From: an uncultured Collinsella sp.
GTDB lineage: Bacteria > Actinomycetota > Coriobacteriia > Coriobacteriales > Coriobacteriaceae
Length of the DNA stretch: 64,000 bases
Assembly (NCBI GenBank): GCA_902494345.1
Contig: CABUSV010000003.1
Coordinates: 1-64,000, forward strand
Direction: 5' to 3'
A program made the position numbers and the translations under genes. The number at the start of each line of letters is the position of its first letter. Position 1 is the first letter of the stretch. The notes under the pieces are model-generated. The model did not search any database and was not told where the DNA came from. It saw only the letters and a program-made list of their open reading frames with translations. Positions 61,442 through 64,000 of the stretch are shown here, piece after piece.

Positions 61442-61963
61442 TTGAGGTCCCAGTACAAAAACATCGCCCGTGTGGTCAAGCCGCACGGAAGGAAGGGGGA
61501 GGTCCTCGCGCAGCCGCTGCGGGGGCTTCCTTCTGTATTAGAGCCGGGTATGCGCGTCGCCCTGACGCCGCCGGCGCTCAAGCGCGACCGCTTTTGCACG
61601 GTCGTGTCCGTCACCGATACGGGCGATGGCGATCTGGTCTCGTTTGAGGGCATTGACGACCTGACGGCCGCCGAGGGCATCACGGGATGCTACGTGCTGG
61701 CAAATCGTGACGACTTTGAGCTTGATTCGCTCGACGCTGCCTATACCGACCTGATGGGTCGCGAGGTGGTCGACGAGCGCTTCGGTTCGCTCGGCACGAT
61801 CGTCGAGATCATTTCGACGCCCGCGAACGATGTTTGGGTTGTCGAGGGCGATCGGTACGGCGAGGTACTGATTCCCGTGATCGAGCAGGTTGTGCTCGAT
61901 CTTCCCGACACAGGAACAATTTCCGTCCACGTTATGGACGGCCTGATCGATATGGACAAGTAG
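61442..61963 (+). CDS. rimM: 16S rRNA processing protein RimM
   Basis: 173 residues: ARVVKPHGRKGEVLAQPL N-terminal domain and a C-terminal PRC barrel (YTDLMGREVVDERFGSLGTIVEI, EVLIPVIEQVVLDL). It assists 30S head maturation with S19. It begins at TTG 61442, 4 nt after khpA, with only a weak ribosome site. Confidence 0.92.
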   Translation: MRSQYKNIARVVKPHGRKGEVLAQPLRGLPSVLEPGMRVALTPPALKRDRFCTVVSVTDTGDGDLVSFEGIDDLTAAEGITGCYVLANRDDFELDSLDAAYTDLMGREVVDERFGSLGTIVEIISTPANDVWVVEGDRYGEVLIPVIEQVVLDLPDTGTISVHVMDGLIDMDK

Positions 61964-61973
61964 GGAGGACAAC

Positions 61974-62732
61974 ATGCTGATCGAGACCCTTTCGGTCTTT
62001 CCCGAGATGTTTGAGCCCGTCATGTCCACATCGATCTTGGGCCGCGCCCGCAAGGCCGGCCTTTTTGATTTTAAGGCGTATAACCTGCGCGACTGGACGC
62101 ACGACCGCCATCGTACCGTCGATGACGAGCCGTACGGCGGCGGGCAGGGCATGCTCATGAAGGTCGAGCCTATCGCAGAGGCCATCGAGGCCATTAGCGC
62201 AGAGGGTCCCAAGCCGACGGTGGTGTTCTTTACCCCCTGTGGCGAGCCTTTTACGCAGCATGTGGCCGAGCGCCTGCTCAAAAGTGAGCGCCTGCTGTTT
62301 GTGTGCAGCCGTTACGAGGGCGTCGACGAGCGCGCGTATGCGTATGCCGACGAGCGTCTGTCGATTGGCGACTATGTGCTTACGGGTGGCGAGCTACCCG
62401 CCATGGTCGTTGCTGATGCCGTCGTACGCCTCATCCCCGGCGCCCTGGGTGACGAGATGAGCAACGTGGACGAGTCGTTCTCGACCGCCGAGGACGGAGG
62501 CCTGCTCGAGTACGCGCAGTACACCCGTCCCGCCGAGTTCAACGGCGAGGGCGTGCCTCCTGTGCTCGTGAGTGGCGATCATGCAAAAGTTGACGCTTGG
62601 CGCCGCAAGAACGCCATCGAGCGCACCTGCCGCTGGCGTCCCGACCTGATCGAGACTGCGCGGCTCACGCCCGAGGAGCGCGCTTACGCGCAGGAGATCC
62701 TTGACGCTTCGTATTTGCAGAGCGAGGAGTGA
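61974..62732 (+). CDS. trmD: tRNA (guanine-N1)-methyltransferase
   Basis: 252 residues: IETLSVFPEMFEPVMSTSILGRA, DDEPYGGGQGMLMKVEPI, CSRYEGVDERA and IGDYVLTGGELPAMV form the trefoil-knot SAM site; the C-terminal RPDLIETARL is typical. It methylates G37 in tRNA. GGGAGGA lies 5 nt before the ATG. Confidence 0.96.
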   Translation: MLIETLSVFPEMFEPVMSTSILGRARKAGLFDFKAYNLRDWTHDRHRTVDDEPYGGGQGMLMKVEPIAEAIEAISAEGPKPTVVFFTPCGEPFTQHVAERLLKSERLLFVCSRYEGVDERAYAYADERLSIGDYVLTGGELPAMVVADAVVRLIPGALGDEMSNVDESFSTAEDGGLLEYAQYTRPAEFNGEGVPPVLVSGDHAKVDAWRRKNAIERTCRWRPDLIETARLTPEERAYAQEILDASYLQSEE

Positions 62733-62734
62733 GT

Positions 62735-63298
62735 ATGGTTCCTACGCAACATTCCGCGTTGAGGGGCGCTTTTGAGTGGATCGCGGTCATCGCGATCGCG
62801 CTTGTGGCCACCTTCCTGATCCGCACCTTTGTGGTCGAGCCCTTTGTGGTGCCCACCGGCTCTATGGAGGATACAATCGAGATTGGCGACCAGATCCTAG
62901 CGCAAAAGGTGAGCCTCGAGCTCGGTCAGCCCGTCAAGCAGGGCGATATCGTGGTGTTTCACAACCCCGATGGCACCTCCGAGCATGATGTTCTTGTCAA
63001 GCGCGTTATTGCCACGGCCGGCCAGACGGTCGATCTGCAGGACGGCAAGGTGGTCGTTGACGGCCAAGCGCTCGACGAGGACTATACGGCGGGCATGAGC
63101 TGGCCGCTTTCGGTCCAAGCGCCCGGCGCCCAGGTGAGCTATCCCTACACCGTCCCCGACGGGTGTGTGTGGGTGATGGGCGACAACCGAGAGAACTCAG
63201 CCGACTCCCGCTACTTTGGGCCGGTCGACCGCTCCGATTTAATGGCTGTGGCACTCGTTCGCTACTGGCCGCTCAACCGCATCGGCGCTATCGACTAA
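62735..63298 (+). CDS. lepB: Signal peptidase I
   Basis: 187 residues: one N-terminal transmembrane helix (FEWIAVIAIALVATFLI), the catalytic Ser in VPTGSMEDT, Lys in DVLVKRVIA and the GDNRENSADSRYFGPV box. ATG 62735 has GAGGAG 5 nt upstream; GTG 62729 overlaps trmD. It cleaves signal peptides, including presumably those of the repeat proteins at the other end of the window. Confidence 0.94.
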   Translation: MVPTQHSALRGAFEWIAVIAIALVATFLIRTFVVEPFVVPTGSMEDTIEIGDQILAQKVSLELGQPVKQGDIVVFHNPDGTSEHDVLVKRVIATAGQTVDLQDGKVVVDGQALDEDYTAGMSWPLSVQAPGAQVSYPYTVPDGCVWVMGDNRENSADSRYFGPVDRSDLMAVALVRYWPLNRIGAID

Positions 63299-63357
63299 AA
63301 ACCGCTATAGTACAGTACCTAACCGTGCAATCGTTTCGACGAGGGGATATTAGAGGC

Positions 63358-64000
63358 ATGAACGCTTCATCGCTTTCCTTCCAAGACATCATCCTGCGCC
63401 TCCAGCAGTACTGGGGCGAGCAGGGCTGCGTCATTATGCAGCCCTATGACTCCGAGGTCGGTGCCGGTACCTTCCATACCGCGACCACGCTGCGCTCGCT
63501 CGGTCCCGCCGAGTGGCGCACCTGCTATGCGCAGCCTTGCCGCCGTCCCGCCGACGGCCGCTACGGTGAGAACCCCAACCGCATGCAGCACTACTATCAG
63601 TTCCAGGTGCTCATCAAGCCCTCGCCGGTCAACGCCCAGGAGCTCTACCTGGGTTCGCTGGCCGCCATTGGCCTGGACCCCAACGACCATGACGTCCGCT
63701 TTGTCGAGGACGACTGGGAGAGCCCGACGCTCGGCGCCTGGGGCCTTGGCTGGGAGGTCTGGCTCAACGGCATGGAGGTCACGCAGTTTACGTACTTCCA
63801 GCAGGTGGGCGGCATCGAGGTCGACCCCGTGCCCGTCGAGATCACCTATGGCCTGGAGCGTATTGCCATGTACGCCCAGGGCGTCAACTCCGTCTACGAC
63901 CTGGTGTGGAGCTATCTGCCCGACGGAACGCCCATGACCTATGGCGACGTGTTCCTCGAGAACGAGCGCGAGTTCAGTGCCTATAACTTTGAGGTCGCCA
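63358..64000 (+). CDS. glyQ: Glycyl-tRNA synthetase alpha subunit (3' end beyond window)
   Basis: ATG 63358 (TAGAGG upstream) opens a frame still open at base 64000, 214 codons: SFQDIILRLQQYWGEQGCVIMQPYDSEVGAGTFHT... is clear GlyQ, with QHYYQFQVLIKPSP, WEVWLNGMEVTQFTYFQQ and VEITYGLERIAMY. It carries the catalytic class II core of the alpha2-beta2 enzyme; glyS is expected next. The full family length is about 290-300 residues. A TATAGT -10-like box lies at 63305. Confidence 0.95.
   Translation, partial: MNASSLSFQDIILRLQQYWGEQGCVIMQPYDSEVGAGTFHTATTLRSLGPAEWRTCYAQPCRRPADGRYGENPNRMQHYYQFQVLIKPSPVNAQELYLGSLAAIGLDPNDHDVRFVEDDWESPTLGAWGLGWEVWLNGMEVTQFTYFQQVGGIEVDPVPVEITYGLERIAMYAQGVNSVYDLVWSYLPDGTPMTYGDVFLENEREFSAYNFEVA

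Overview
The window reads as chromosomal DNA of a high-GC Gram-positive bacterium. It most likely comes from the Coriobacteriia (Collinsella-like). That placement is an inference from the GC-rich core genes, the many GTG/TTG starts, the fused rmlC-rmlD and aroE-aroK genes, the mreBCD/pbp2/rodA - radical SAM - rplU/rpmA/obgE/nadD/yqeK/rsfS gene order, and the large secreted proteins built from tryptophan/tyrosine-rich cell-wall-binding repeats. No marker gene allows a species call.

Positions 1-21.8 kb form an AT-richer surface-polymer island. It holds four choline-binding-type repeat proteins: a C39-like peptidase, an NlpC/P60 hydrolase (frameshifted here), a YkuD L,D-transpeptidase and an NlpC/CHAP-like protein. 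Beside them lies the machinery that would put phosphocholine on the wall: a LicB-type choline importer, a winged-helix/LicC/LicA fusion, and a TacF/LicD-like pair (flippase directly followed by a LicD-family phosphocholine transferase). Glycosyltransferases, a DUF2142 membrane protein and a GT2/DUF2304 pair complete a surface-glycopolymer cluster. One 23-bp palindrome between licCA and the NlpC/P60 gene carries the -35 elements of two divergent candidate promoters, so polymer decoration and decoration-binding enzymes may be co-regulated.

Positions 21.7-30.6 kb are patchy. They contain a junction with a truncated ORF, a tRNA-like T-arm, an ImmA/IrrE remnant and a 2-TM protein. These are followed by dTDP-L-rhamnose synthesis (rmlA, rmlB, rmlCD) interrupted by a low-GC DUF4869 + P-loop ATPase cassette, a membrane GT2, an ABC polysaccharide exporter (Wzm/Wzt type) and tRNA-Arg(TCT).

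Positions 30.7-39.2 kb are a leftward aromatic amino-acid operon (DAHP synthase, tyrA, aroB, aroA, aroC, pheA, aroE-aroK, aroQ). It has a possible leader-peptide attenuator. Divergent from it is tRNA-Arg(CCG).

Positions 39.5-64 kb are rightward housekeeping DNA: a P-type ATPase, a zinc-ribbon protein, cyclophilin and a TPR protein. Then come the rod-shape/elongasome genes mreB-mreC-mreD-pbp2-rodA, a radical SAM pair, rplU-rpmA-obgE-nadD-yqeK-rsfS, a leftward dinB, rpsP-khpA-rimM-trmD-lepB, and glyQ cut by the window end.
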